NCBI RefSeq assembly: GCF_020443705.1
Contig: NZ_JAIZZK010000017.1
Location: 1-64,000, forward strand
Direction of reading: 5' to 3'
DNA: 64,000 nucleotides
From: Clostridium algoriphilum
Lineage (GTDB): Bacteria; Bacillota; Clostridia; Clostridiales; Clostridiaceae
Below the pieces are notes generated by a model. That model was given only the letters and a program-made list of their open reading frames with translations, was not told the DNA's origin and did no database searches. A program made the translations under genes and the position numbers. The number at the start of each line of letters is the position of its first letter. The stretch's first letter is position 1. Below, one piece after another: positions 39,168-48,221 of the stretch.

Positions 39168-41555
39168 CTACATCTGATTTGCATTAAATGTCGCTTCAGT
39201 TGATATATTAGGATTAAATACATGCTCCACTCTCGGTAATGATATCCCGAGTGTTTCACGAAGAACATCCTCTACTGTCTCTACAGTTTTAATAGTTAAT
39301 TGATTCTTAACTTCTTCTGGTACTTCCTTTAAATCAACTAGATTTTCTTTTGGAATTAATATTTTTGTTATACCAGCTCTTTGAGCCCCTATTAATTTTT
39401 CCTTAAGTCCACCTATTGGAAGTACCGCTCCTCTTAAAGTGATTTCACCTGTCATTGCAAGCTTTGAATCCACTTTTATTCCTGTAACAAGTGATGCAAG
39501 TGCAGTGAATAAGGTAATTCCAGCTGATGGACCATCTTTAGGAACAGATCCTGATGGAACATGAATATGAAGATCTCTTTCCTTAAAGTTTATTGAATTC
39601 ATTGGTAGCCTTGATTTAAGTAGACTTAAAGAAATCTTTGCAGACTCTTTCATAACATCTCCTAGTTGGCCCGTTAAGATAACTTGTCCACTTCCTATCA
39701 TATCCGTTGCTTCAACGAAGAGTATCTCTCCACCTACAGCTGTCCATGCAAGACCTGTAACAACTCCTGGTGGATTATTCCTCTGAGCTTTATCATGGCT
39801 TGAAACTTTTCTTCCAAGCAAATCATCTAACTTACCTACTGTAACAACAAATGGTAACTCTCCCTTATGTGAGACAATCTTCTCAGAAGTAATTCTTGCG
39901 AGAGTAGCTAGTTGTTTTTTTAGTCCACGAACTCCAGCTTCCTGAGTATATTCACTAACTATCTTTTGCAAAGCTTCGTCTTCAATAACTAGCTGCTCAT
40001 TATTTAACCCATGCTCTTCAAGTATTTCAGGTATTAAATGATTTTTGCCAATATGGAATTTTTCACTCATAGTATAACTAGATATTTGAATAATCTCCAT
40101 TCTATCAAGTAAAGGCCTAGGAATATTTTCCAAAGAGTTAGCTGTTGCTACAAAGAATACTTCTGACAAATCATAAGGTAAATCCAAATAATGATCAGTA
40201 AAGCTATTATTTTGCTCTGGATCTAGTACCTCAAGTAATGCGCTAGCTGGATCTCCATTATAACCCGTCATTAGCTTGTCCACTTCATCTAAAACCATAA
40301 CCGGATTTATTTCTCCTGCTTTTTTAATGCTTTGAATAATTCTTCCTGGCATTGCCCCGATATACGTTCTTCTATGTCCTCTAATTTCAGCTTCATCACG
40401 TATGCCTCCTAAACTCAATCGTATATATTTCCGATCTAATGCCTGTGCAATACTTTTACCTAGACTTGTCTTTCCTGTGCCAGGAGGTCCAACTAATAAT
40501 AAAATAGAACCTTTTTTATCCTTTTTAAGTTGCATAACTGCTAAATGTTGTATTATTCTATCCTTAACCTTTTCAAGCCCATAATGCTGCTCATCAAGTA
40601 TTCTCCTTGCTTCTACTAAATTTATAGCTGTAGGAACAGATTTTTTCCAAGGAAGCTTAACTAATAAGTCTAAATAGTTACGTATAACATTGTATTCAGC
40701 ACTACTCTCACTTTGTCTTTCTAGCTTTTCAAGTTCATCTAAGGCAGCATTTTTTATTTCTTCTGGCATTTCAGCTTCTTCAATTTTACTTAAATAATCT
40801 TTATCTTTTTTAGCCCCTTCACTTTTGCCTTCATTTAATTCATTTTGAATAGCTTTTAATTGCTCTCTGAGTACTGATTCTCTATATGTTTTATTGGCCT
40901 TTTGGGTAAATTTTTCTGCCATCTCGAATTGCAATTTTAAAGCTTCTTTTTGTTTTAAGAGGTAATCCATAAATTTAAGTATTCTATCTTTTAATGATTG
41001 GGTTTGGATTAAATCATACTTTTCTTCATTTGTAAGAGGCATAAATTGAGTAAGATGAGCCATAAGTTTGTTTATATTTGTCTCATCATCTATCATCTTC
41101 ATAAACTGGTCTGATCCCTTGAATTTTTGACTAACTTCACGGGTAACCTTCTTAACATACTCTAGCATTTCTTCTTGACTTTTTTCTGTAAGATCAATGA
41201 CATCTGGTGCTAACTCAAATTCTACACGAATAGAGTCATCTTGTATATTAAGAGCTTTTATCGCTACTCTATCTAAAACTTTAATTTTTACTTGGTATCC
41301 GTTATCTGTTTTTTCAATTCCATTAACATGAAATGAAACACCAATGCTATGAAAATCTTCCTGAGTAAGCTTATTTTCATTAAAATTCTTCTTTAAAGGT
41401 AATGCAATACTAACTTGCTCATCCTTAGCTAAATTTTCAAGTTCTTCCTCACTAATCTTATTTAGTTTTAAAGTATACGTCATTCCTGGTAATAAAACTA
41501 TATCAGATACAGGAATTACCATTCCATCTTTGTTTTTCTTATCTAAATTCATCAT
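39168..41555 (-). CDS. lon: ATP-dependent protease Lon
   Basis: About 795 residues, cytosolic. Domains in order: LON substrate-binding domain (about 10-200, VIPVSDIVLLPGMTYTLKL), coiled coil (about 210-300), AAA+ with Walker A GPPGTGKTSLGKS near 357 and Walker B MVLDEVDK, and the C-terminal protease with the Ser in PKDGPSAGITLF (about 678) and the Lys in GGLKEKLIGA (about 720). It degrades misfolded and regulatory proteins. Upstream in-frame ATGs at 41585 and 41564 overlap or precede GAAAGGA; the ATG at 41555 is preferred. A TetR gene lies upstream on the same strand. Confidence 0.95.
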   Translation of the reverse strand: MMNLDKKNKDGMVIPVSDIVLLPGMTYTLKLNKISEEELENLAKDEQVSIALPLKKNFNENKLTQEDFHSIGVSFHVNGIEKTDNGYQVKIKVLDRVAIKALNIQDDSIRVEFELAPDVIDLTEKSQEEMLEYVKKVTREVSQKFKGSDQFMKMIDDETNINKLMAHLTQFMPLTNEEKYDLIQTQSLKDRILKFMDYLLKQKEALKLQFEMAEKFTQKANKTYRESVLREQLKAIQNELNEGKSEGAKKDKDYLSKIEEAEMPEEIKNAALDELEKLERQSESSAEYNVIRNYLDLLVKLPWKKSVPTAINLVEARRILDEQHYGLEKVKDRIIQHLAVMQLKKDKKGSILLLVGPPGTGKTSLGKSIAQALDRKYIRLSLGGIRDEAEIRGHRRTYIGAMPGRIIQSIKKAGEINPVMVLDEVDKLMTGYNGDPASALLEVLDPEQNNSFTDHYLDLPYDLSEVFFVATANSLENIPRPLLDRMEIIQISSYTMSEKFHIGKNHLIPEILEEHGLNNEQLVIEDEALQKIVSEYTQEAGVRGLKKQLATLARITSEKIVSHKGELPFVVTVGKLDDLLGRKVSSHDKAQRNNPPGVVTGLAWTAVGGEILFVEATDMIGSGQVILTGQLGDVMKESAKISLSLLKSRLPMNSINFKERDLHIHVPSGSVPKDGPSAGITLFTALASLVTGIKVDSKLAMTGEITLRGAVLPIGGLKEKLIGAQRAGITKILIPKENLVDLKEVPEEVKNQLTIKTVETVEDVLRETLGISLPRVEHVFNPNISTEATFNANQM

Positions 41556-41585
41556 TATAATCATCCTTTCTTTTTTAATATTCAT

Positions 41586-41601
41586 AAGCGAATGTTCGTT
41601 T
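41586..41601 (-). promoter_or_regulatory. Inverted repeat in front of lon
   Basis: AAGCGAATGTTCGTTT is a near-palindrome (7-bp arms, one mismatch) just upstream of the lon ribosome site. It shares GAAC-NN-TC spacing with the palindrome before the TetR gene, so it could be a second, weaker site for that repressor. Confidence 0.35.
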
Positions 41602-41688
41602 AATTAATTTTTAAATAATAACGAGATCTTTTGTAATTATTATATAACAAAGTTTTCTCGTTCTTATTTGGTAAAATAATATATCTAA

Positions 41689-42252
41689 TTAAGCTAGCAA
41701 CGCATCCTGTATAATCATAATCATTTCTTCTAGTAAACTGGCCTGTTCAGATTCTCCAGTGCATTGCTTAATCGCAATGGATTTTACTGGGTAAAAAAGT
41801 ATTGCTACCAAATTATCGTTTTGAATATCCTTAAACACCCTTTTCTCTTTCATTTCCTCAAGCAAATTATTTAAATTATTTATACCTCTTCGCTCTAGGC
41901 AGTGACTTGCCAAAGCTGGACAACTTGAAAATTGATCTACAAAATGAAATATTTCTCCATGTTCTTGGATATAGGTATAATAGCCTCTAGCAAGTATTTC
42001 AATAAGCTCATGCCCATCCATATCCTTATAAACCATGCTAAGTAAATAATCAAATATTTCTTCAGAATACTCATGATATATATCTTGAAACATAATTTCT
42101 TTATTCTCATAATAAATATAAACGGTAGCTGGGGAAACCCCTGCCTCTTTAGCAATTTTAGAAATAGAAGTACCATGAAAACCTAATTCAAGTATTAGCT
42201 TAACAACTGCTTCCTTTATACTCTTTTCTTTTTCATCATCTTTTCGTCTCAT
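41689..42252 (-). CDS. TetR-family transcriptional regulator
   Basis: A 187-residue regulator with the helix-turn-helix TSISKIAKEAGVSPATVYIY (about 26-45), YENKEIMFQDIY, and a helical C-terminal domain with several Cys residues. It lies 134 bases upstream of lon on the same strand, and a perfect palindrome lies in its own promoter region, so autorepression is likely. A link with lon expression is possible but unproven. Start: ATG after AGAGGTGTTCAA. Its direct neighbour on the other side, a MATE exporter, is also a typical TetR target. Confidence 0.87.
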   Translation of the reverse strand: MRRKDDEKEKSIKEAVVKLILELGFHGTSISKIAKEAGVSPATVYIYYENKEIMFQDIYHEYSEEIFDYLLSMVYKDMDGHELIEILARGYYTYIQEHGEIFHFVDQFSSCPALASHCLERRGINNLNNLLEEMKEKRVFKDIQNDNLVAILFYPVKSIAIKQCTGESEQASLLEEMIMIIQDALLA

Positions 42253-42276
42253 TTGAACACCTCTATTAACTTATAT

Positions 42277-42298
42277 AATAAATGATCGTTCATTTATT
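42277..42298 (-). promoter_or_regulatory. Palindromic operator upstream of the TetR gene
   Basis: AATAAATGATCGTTCATTTATT: perfect 9-bp arms around a TCGT centre, about 25 bases before the TetR start codon. The TGA-N4-TCA core is a common TetR-family site. A second ATTTATTGTCAAGTAA copy follows directly (TTTATTGTCAAGTAAC repeated at about 42294 and 42309). Confidence 0.6.
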
Positions 42299-42412
42299 GT
42301 CAAGTAACATTTATTGTCAAGTAATAATTTAATCTTTTATCTATTTTTTTAATTCTTAAGCTTAAAATCTATAATTTGACTTCTTACTCTATTTTTAAGT
42401 AACCTTATGTAT

Positions 42413-43777
42413 TTATTTAGACCCTTTTTTATATTTAAATTTATTTATACTTTCATATAGGAAAAATGCAGTAAGCGCTGTTGCAATTAGGTCAGCACAA
42501 GGCTGTGAAAGCCATAATCCATCTAGTTTAAAAGATAATGGTAGTATAATAATAAGAGGAATTAGTACTATGACTTGTCTTAATATGCTTAAAAGCATTG
42601 AGGTTTTTGCCTCATTTATAGCTTGAAAATAGCTTGCTCCTAATATTTGAAATCCTAAAATAGGCAAAAACATTAAATCTATTCTTAGTCCACGTGCACC
42701 TAATTTAATTAATTCATGATTGTTACCTACGAATGTGCCAATAAGCTGCCTTGCAAATAGTTGAACACCAATAAATCCTATTGTTGCGACGCAAGTTCCA
42801 GCAATTATTGCAAGCTTTAAAACCTTCAAAACTCTTGGGTACAATTTAGCCCCATAATTATATCCTATTATAGGTTGTATTCCTTGACTTATACCAAATA
42901 TAGGCATAAAAATAAGCATAGATATACTATTTAGTATTCCCATTGCAGCTATTGCAAGATCCCCTCCATAAGAATAAAGTCCTTTATTATATAAAATAAT
43001 TACAAGACTGGATGCAATCTGCATAGAAAAAGGAGCCATGCCAATTGCGAAAATCTCCTTTATAATATGTGTATGAAGCTTTAAACTGATTCTCTTTATT
43101 TTAAGTACACTTCCGCTACTTTTAAATGTGAAATATCTTAGAACCAATATTGTATTAAAAGCTTGAGAAATTATTGTAGCTATTGCAGCACCTTGAATTC
43201 CCATATTAAAAACGAATATGAATATTGGATCTAATATAATATTGATAATTGCACCAAATACCATTGTAAACATTGCCATTTTGGGATTACCCTCAGCTCT
43301 TATTATATTGTTTATACCAAACCCTACATTTTGAAAAACAGCACCTATTAGTATGACTTGTATATATGCTTTTGCATAGGATATGCTATTTGCACTTGCC
43401 CCGAATATAATTAAAAGCTTGTTTAAAAACAAAACCCCAAATAGACCAATTACTAATGATATTATTGTGATGATAATTAGAGAGTTCCCCAAGATATTTT
43501 CTGCAGCATCTTTGTTTTTTTCTCCTAGTCTTATTGAGATAACTGCACTAGCCCCTATCCCAACGAGCATACCAAAGGCCATTATAATAATGGATATTGG
43601 AAATGTGATAGCAAGTCCTGATAATGCATAGGATCCTACCCCTTTAATATGTCCTATATACATTCGATCTATAATGTTATATAAGGCGTTTACAATCATT
43701 CCAGTAATAGCAGGCACTGAAAACTTGAAAAGTAGTTTGCCTATACTTTCTGTTCCTAGTCCTTTTGTTTGATTCAT
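42413..43777 (-). CDS. MATE-family efflux transporter
   Basis: A 454-residue protein with 12 membrane helices. Markers are the N-terminal GKLLFKFSVPAITGMIVNAL with YNIIDRMYIG, the second-half GISQGIQPIIGYNYGAKLYP, and RAEGNPKMAM, typical of the DinF/NorM-like clostridial MATE branch. It exports cationic compounds using a sodium or proton gradient. Start: ATG after GGGGGAAGTTTT. It reads toward the TetR gene on the same strand, 160 bases away, with the palindromic operator between them, so it is upstream of rather than behind that operator. Confidence 0.92.
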   Translation of the reverse strand: MNQTKGLGTESIGKLLFKFSVPAITGMIVNALYNIIDRMYIGHIKGVGSYALSGLAITFPISIIIMAFGMLVGIGASAVISIRLGEKNKDAAENILGNSLIIITIISLVIGLFGVLFLNKLLIIFGASANSISYAKAYIQVILIGAVFQNVGFGINNIIRAEGNPKMAMFTMVFGAIINIILDPIFIFVFNMGIQGAAIATIISQAFNTILVLRYFTFKSSGSVLKIKRISLKLHTHIIKEIFAIGMAPFSMQIASSLVIILYNKGLYSYGGDLAIAAMGILNSISMLIFMPIFGISQGIQPIIGYNYGAKLYPRVLKVLKLAIIAGTCVATIGFIGVQLFARQLIGTFVGNNHELIKLGARGLRIDLMFLPILGFQILGASYFQAINEAKTSMLLSILRQVIVLIPLIIILPLSFKLDGLWLSQPCADLIATALTAFFLYESINKFKYKKGSK

Positions 43778-43944
43778 AAAACTTCCCCCATGTAAGTCAC
43801 AAATTTATAGCTGAATAATGAACATCCACCATTGCTATACCTACTTTTAAGTATAACATATGTTTTTAAATTTTTGATTTTTCCTTCTTTAAAATCATTA
43901 TCTATCCTAGATATTAGCATCTCAAATAACAATTTATATCTTTT

Positions 43945-44013
43945 AATAATTATTATTGTTTACAAGTATATAAAAATATAGTATTATGAAAATACAGGAA
44001 AGTACAATAAAAA
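43945..44013 (+). promoter_or_regulatory. Promoter/operator region of the old yellow enzyme gene (element shared with the GPx locus)
   Basis: The stretch TTGTTTACA ... TAGTATTAT resembles a sigma-A promoter. It runs into GAAAATACAGGAAAGTAC (43988-44005), followed by AATAAAAA. Almost the same stretch (TTGTTTATAAA..., AAAATACAGTAAAGTAC) is found at 48052-48106 upstream of the glutathione peroxidase gene. The core TACAG-N-AAAGTA is a partial dyad (TAC...GTA), compatible with a HxlR/MarR-type redox regulator site. The rest of 43778-44091 is AT-rich without a gene. Confidence 0.5.
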
Positions 44014-44091
44014 GTAGAGTTTATTCATAGTATTAAATATACCAATATTTTTATTTATTATTAAAATAAGTTTTAAAAAGGAGAGATTAAA

Positions 44092-45216
44092 TTGGAACTA
44101 AAAATTGAAACATTACTTAAACCAAGAACATTAAATTTATCTATAAATGTAAGAAACCCTATAGTTATGGCGCCTATGACTACCTTCTCAGGAAACATTG
44201 ACGGAACAGTGTCTGAATCAGAATTAAGTTATTATAAAGCAAGGTCAAAAGGTGTGGGTATAGTAATTACTGCAGCCACCTATGTAAGACCCTCCGGCAA
44301 GGGTTTCCTAGGCCAATTCGCTGCCTATGATAATAGTTTCCTACCAAGTCTAAAAAAATTATCCCAAACCATAAAGGGAGAAGGTGCAATAGCCATTCTT
44401 CAAATATTTCACGGTGGTAGAATGGCTATTCCAGAAGAAATACCTGGTGGACAAACAATTAGTGCAAGTGCAGTAGCACCAGAAAGACCAGGTGCAATGA
44501 CGCCTCGCGAAATGACAGAAGCAGAAATCCAAGATACTATTAAAGCCTTTGGTGAAACTACAAAGCTTGCAATAGACGCTGGTTTTGATGGTGTTGAAAT
44601 TCATGGAGCTAACACATATTTATTGCAGCAATTTTTCTCTCCTCATTCTAATCACAGACAAGATGCATGGGGTGGAAGTGTTATAAAACGAATGAATTTT
44701 CCCTTGGCTGTAATAGCTGAAGTTAAAAGAACAATAAAAGAAAATAAGAAGAAAAACTTTATAGTTGGCTATCGTTTTTCACCTGAGGAAACTGAAAACG
44801 TAGGTATTACTTTAGAAGATTCTCTTCTATTTATAGATGTATTATCAACTAAAGGACTAAGTTACTTGCATAGCTCCATAATGGACTTTTGGCAAAGCTC
44901 AATGCGCGACAAAACAAATACGAAGCCTATTATTTGCAAAATACTTAACCAAATCAATGGCAGAGTACCTTTCATTGGTGTTGGCTCTATTCATACACCA
45001 GAGGATGCTATAAAAGCATTGAATAGTGGTGCTGAGTTCATATCCCTTGGCAGAGAAATAATCATGGAACCAGAGTGGGTCAATAAAGTACAAGATGGAA
45101 AAATTTCAGAAATGCGTACAACAATAAGCAAAGATCATGGAAGATCTCTAGATATACCTGAGCCACTATGGAATGCAATTATAAATACACCTGGTTGGTT
45201 CCCAATAACAAAATAA
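44092..45216 (+). CDS. NADH:flavin oxidoreductase, old yellow enzyme family (single domain)
   Basis: A 374-residue FMN TIM-barrel enzyme without the Fe-S and FAD domains of the longer enzyme at 14506. It shows RNPIVMAPMTTFSGN near the N-terminus, LQIFHGGRMAIPE, the catalytic region FDGVEIHGANTYLLQQFFSP, SNHRQDAWGGS, and FIGVGSIHTPEDA for the phosphate site. OYEs reduce activated alkenes and nitro compounds and are often induced by electrophiles. Start is TTG after AAAGGAGAGATTAAA. Monocistronic with a terminator. Its promoter element is shared with the GPx locus. Confidence 0.92.
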   Translation: MELKIETLLKPRTLNLSINVRNPIVMAPMTTFSGNIDGTVSESELSYYKARSKGVGIVITAATYVRPSGKGFLGQFAAYDNSFLPSLKKLSQTIKGEGAIAILQIFHGGRMAIPEEIPGGQTISASAVAPERPGAMTPREMTEAEIQDTIKAFGETTKLAIDAGFDGVEIHGANTYLLQQFFSPHSNHRQDAWGGSVIKRMNFPLAVIAEVKRTIKENKKKNFIVGYRFSPEETENVGITLEDSLLFIDVLSTKGLSYLHSSIMDFWQSSMRDKTNTKPIICKILNQINGRVPFIGVGSIHTPEDAIKALNSGAEFISLGREIIMEPEWVNKVQDGKISEMRTTISKDHGRSLDIPEPLWNAIINTPGWFPITK

Positions 45217-45259
45217 TTTTTTATAAATATAAATTACCGTATACCCATGTTTAATTAAT

Positions 45260-45298
45260 GGTGCCAGATATAACTTAATTTTATCTGGCGCCTTTGTT
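45260..45298 (+). terminator. Terminator of the old yellow enzyme gene
   Basis: Stem GGTGCCAGATA / TATCTGGCGCC, then TTTGTT. Confidence 0.88.
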
Positions 45299-45493
45299 AT
45301 TGTGAAGACAATTTTTATAGGTTAAATTCATATAAATAAGCAATAAATTCACGATTATATTTAATAAAGACTTCAACATGTGATATAATAAATCTTTATT
45401 GTCTTCTTTATATTTAAATTAAAATTGTGTCTAATTTATTTAAGTATAGAGATTATCATTATATACTTAAAATTTGTTAGGAGTGACAAGAAT

Positions 45494-45961
45494 ATGAAAA
45501 GTACAATATTAACACCTAGCGGGGTAATAAAATTAGAAGAAGAGTTAAAACTTCGCACAACAGAAAAAAGAAGAGAAATAACAGCAGCAATTAAAGAAGC
45601 AAAGGGCCATGGCGATTTAAGTGAGAATGCAGAATACGATGCAGCTAAAGATGAGGAAGCAACCAATAATGATAGAATAATTGCGGTTCAAGAGTTGCTT
45701 CGGAACGCTACAGTAGTAGATGACGAGAGTAGTGATGACCACTTAGGACTTGGAGGACAGGCTGACATTAAATTTCTTGATACAGATGATGTTGAGAAAG
45801 TACGCCTAGTATCCACAGTAGAGACTGACCCAGAACTTATGAATATAAGTATTGAATCACCACTAGGCATGGCAATATATAAAAAGGCGCTTGGTCAAAA
45901 GTGCGTTGTTGTAGCCCCTGAGGGTAATTATGACGTTTTAATAGAAAAAATTTACGAGTAG
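45494..45961 (+). CDS. greA: Transcription elongation factor GreA
   Basis: 155 residues. The N-terminal coiled coil includes ILTPSGVIKLEEELKLRTTE, EAKGHGDLSENAEYDAAKDE (the GreA tip with acidic residues) and the C-terminal FKBP-like domain includes ISIESPLGMAIYKKALGQKC. It binds the RNA polymerase secondary channel and stimulates cleavage of backtracked RNA. The frame extends upstream to 45425, but the ATG at 45494 follows TTAGGAGTGACAAGAAT and begins exactly like other GreA proteins. A possible second copy in the genome cannot be judged from this window. Confidence 0.92.
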   Translation: MKSTILTPSGVIKLEEELKLRTTEKRREITAAIKEAKGHGDLSENAEYDAAKDEEATNNDRIIAVQELLRNATVVDDESSDDHLGLGGQADIKFLDTDDVEKVRLVSTVETDPELMNISIESPLGMAIYKKALGQKCVVVAPEGNYDVLIEKIYE

Positions 45962-45995
45962 GAATAAATATTTTAATTCTCCTATACTCATCAAA

Positions 45996-46028
45996 AATTT
46001 AAGCAGCGAGTAATCGCTGCTTAAATTA
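45996..46028 (+). terminator. Terminator of greA
   Basis: Perfect stem AATTTAAGCAGCGA / TCGCTGCTTAAATT with a GTAA loop. A partly T-rich tail (ATACTCTTTTATT) follows. Confidence 0.88.
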
Positions 46029-46201
46029 TACTCTTTTATTATTGTTTTATTATTATAATTGACCATATATGTTTTTTATTTACAAGAAACAAAATAAATT
46101 AAAGAAATATGTATTTTAATATTTTGAAATTATTTAAAATAAAACATATACATAATGTTATTGTCAATTAAAACTATTTTATAAAAGAAAGGGGACTCAT
46201 T

Positions 46202-47143
46202 ATGAATCCAATAAATAATATTCTAAAAAATTTTCCATTAATTATTTTAGATGGTGCCTTAGCTACAGAACTTGAACGAGTAGGATGCGATATTAATGAC
46301 TCTCTTTGGTCAGCTAAAATACTTGCGCAGAATCCTGAACTAATAGAAAAAATACACTATGCCTATTTTGCTGCCGGAGCAGACTGTGCAATTACCTCAA
46401 GTTATCAAGCTACCATAAAGGGTTTTGTAAAAAAAGGTTTCACTGAATTCGAAGCAATTTCTCTTATTAAGAAATCTGTTGAAATTGCTAAAAAAGCAAG
46501 AGAAGATTTTTGGGGTAATCCAATGAACAGAACAAATAGGCCCGCACCTCTAGTTGCTGGTTCTGTAGGTCCCTATGGTGCTTATCTTGCAGATGGTTCT
46601 GAATACCGTGGAGATTATAAAGTCAGTGAAGAAGACCTAATAGAATTTCATAGACCAAGAATAAAAATCTTAGTTGATAGTGGCGTAGATATTCTTGCTT
46701 GTGAAACAATACCTAATCTTATAGAGGCTAAAGCTATTGTTAAACTACTTGAAGAATTTCCTGGAGTTTATTGTTGGATTAGTTTTAGTGCCAAAAATGA
46801 TTTTCAGATAAGCGATGGTACATTAATTTCAGATTGTGCCAAATATTTAGATGCATTTACTCAAGTTGCAGCTATTGGAATAAATTGTAGCTCACCTGCG
46901 CATATACAATCCTTAATTGAAGAAATTAAAAAGAATTCTAAAAAACCAATAGTAGTTTACCCAAACTCAGGTGAAGAGTATGATGCCAACTCTAAAACCT
47001 GGCACGGTAATTCCTCTAGTGAATCCTATGGTCGAAGTGCCAAAAGCTGGTTTGACGAAGGTGCCCAGTTAATTGGTGGTTGCTGCAGAACAACCCCTGA
47101 AGATATTAAATCTATTGCTGCATGGGCTCGAACCAAACTATAA
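46202..47143 (+). CDS. mmuM: Homocysteine S-methyltransferase (MmuM type)
   Basis: A 313-residue zinc-dependent methyltransferase barrel that moves a methyl group from S-methylmethionine (or SAM) to homocysteine to give methionine. Motifs: IILDGALATELERVGCDIN, AITSSYQATIKGF, VAGSVGPYGAYLADGSEYRG, DILACETIPNLIEA, and the zinc ligands Cys in IGINCSSP and the pair in IGGCCRTTPEDI. Length matches E. coli MmuM (310). No S-methylmethionine permease is adjacent and no SAM riboswitch was seen upstream. Start: ATG after AAAGGGGACTCATT. Confidence 0.93.
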   Translation: MNPINNILKNFPLIILDGALATELERVGCDINDSLWSAKILAQNPELIEKIHYAYFAAGADCAITSSYQATIKGFVKKGFTEFEAISLIKKSVEIAKKAREDFWGNPMNRTNRPAPLVAGSVGPYGAYLADGSEYRGDYKVSEEDLIEFHRPRIKILVDSGVDILACETIPNLIEAKAIVKLLEEFPGVYCWISFSAKNDFQISDGTLISDCAKYLDAFTQVAAIGINCSSPAHIQSLIEEIKKNSKKPIVVYPNSGEEYDANSKTWHGNSSSESYGRSAKSWFDEGAQLIGGCCRTTPEDIKSIAAWARTKL

Positions 47144-47161
47144 CTTCTTAGTTATTAAAAT

Positions 47162-47203
47162 CAAACTATCAATAATTTTATTTATACATTATTGATAGTT
47201 TGT
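47162..47203. terminator. Bidirectional terminator
   Basis: Perfect 15-bp stem CAAACTATCAATAAT / ATTATTGATAGTTTG with an 11-base loop, between mmuM and the convergent glutathione peroxidase gene. Confidence 0.85.
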
Positions 47204-47289
47204 CTATCAAATATATAGAATTTAATATCTCTAAGTATGTATTTAATTTAATGGATGAAAATATAAATATGCTTCTATTAATATATTAA

Positions 47290-47973
47290 CTAATCATTTT
47301 GATCATTGTATACAAAGTTGCAAGGTCCGCCTTCACAATTCATTACCTCTTCATCATCATCACCAGTGTAAATTTCTTTATTATTATTTAGCTCATCAGT
47401 TAAAGGAAAATAATTCTCATTTATACACTCTAACATTCTTTCTATATCTGTTGACATAGCTGACGGATCAGTTGTAGGTTCATACCTACTATCTATGTTC
47501 CCATCCCTACCAACAAGAAACTTTGTAAAATTCCATTTTACTGAATCTCCCTCCAAGAATTTTGGAAAGTTTTTCTTAAGCATACCATTGAGTTTCTTTT
47601 CATTGGGATGATTTTGATTAAACCCTTTAAAAGTTGTTTTTTTTGTCATATATTTAAAAAGAGGATGAGCATTTTCGCCTCTTACATCGCTTTTCTCAAA
47701 TAATTGAAAACTCACACCGTAGTTAATTTTACAAAATTCCTTTATTTCATCATTCTCGCCTGGTTCTTGAGCTGCAAATTGGTTACTAGGAAATCCAAGT
47801 ATCTCAAAACCACTATCCTCATATTTCTTATAGAGCGCCTCCAAACCCTCATACTGAGGTGTAAATCCACACTTACTTGCTGTATTAACTATAAGTAGTA
47901 CCTTTCCTTTATACTTTTCCAAAGATACTTCATCACCCTCGATTGTAGTTACTTTAAAATCATAAATTGACAT
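47290..47973 (-). CDS. Glutathione peroxidase-like thiol peroxidase with a long C-terminal extension
   Basis: A 227-residue GPx-fold protein; typical bacterial members have 160-180. Catalytic Cys is about residue 35 in NTASKCGFTPQYEGLEALYK, with Gln in GFPSNQFAAQEPGENDEI and Trp in VKWNFTKFLVGRDGNI completing the site. The codon at the catalytic site is TGT, so it is Cys and not Sec. After the normal fold end (about 170) it continues with an acidic tail TGDDDEEVMNCEGGPCNFVY containing two extra cysteines (C-x4-C). Clostridial GPx proteins probably use thioredoxin or similar. Start: ATG after TGGAGGGATAGTTT. Confidence 0.9.
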   Translation of the reverse strand: MSIYDFKVTTIEGDEVSLEKYKGKVLLIVNTASKCGFTPQYEGLEALYKKYEDSGFEILGFPSNQFAAQEPGENDEIKEFCKINYGVSFQLFEKSDVRGENAHPLFKYMTKKTTFKGFNQNHPNEKKLNGMLKKNFPKFLEGDSVKWNFTKFLVGRDGNIDSRYEPTTDPSAMSTDIERMLECINENYFPLTDELNNNKEIYTGDDDEEVMNCEGGPCNFVYNDQND

Positions 47974-48051
47974 AAACTATCCCTCCATTTTATATTATTT
48001 AAAACTTTTATAGTTTTTTTATATTTCATAACGTATATTACTTAATAGTTG

Positions 48052-48106
48052 TTATTGTTTATAAATTTATTGTATCATAAAATACAGTAAAGTACAATCA
48101 AAAATA
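48052..48106. promoter_or_regulatory. Regulatory element upstream of GPx, shared with the old yellow enzyme promoter
   Basis: On the plus strand TTGTTTATAAA, then GTATCATAAAATACAG and TAAAGTACAATC, nearly matching 43950-44013. On the minus strand (GPx direction) it reads as TTGATT-N18-TGATAC/TACAAT promoter hexamers with GTACTTTACTGTA in the spacer, an ideal repressor position. Confidence 0.5.
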
Positions 48107-48168
48107 AAACAACTCTTTAACACATTATCCATGTAGATATACTAATAGGACTAGCTATTAAAAATGAG

Positions 48169-48205
48169 GCCATGTCAAATGATTTAGAATTCATTTAACA
48201 TGGCC
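48169..48205 (-). terminator. Terminator of the 48222 gene
   Basis: Stem GGCCATGTTAAATGA / TCATTTGACATGGCC on the minus strand, followed by TCATTTTTAA. Confidence 0.8.
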
Positions 48206-48221
48206 CCATATTCTTTTTAAT

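Noticed and set aside
45425-45493. N-terminal extension of GreA
   Set aside because: It is hydrophobic, lies upstream of the ribosome site and is unlike GreA; the start at 45494 fits the family.
47290-47973. Selenocysteine in the glutathione peroxidase
   Set aside because: The catalytic codon is TGT (Cys) and no in-frame TGA is present.
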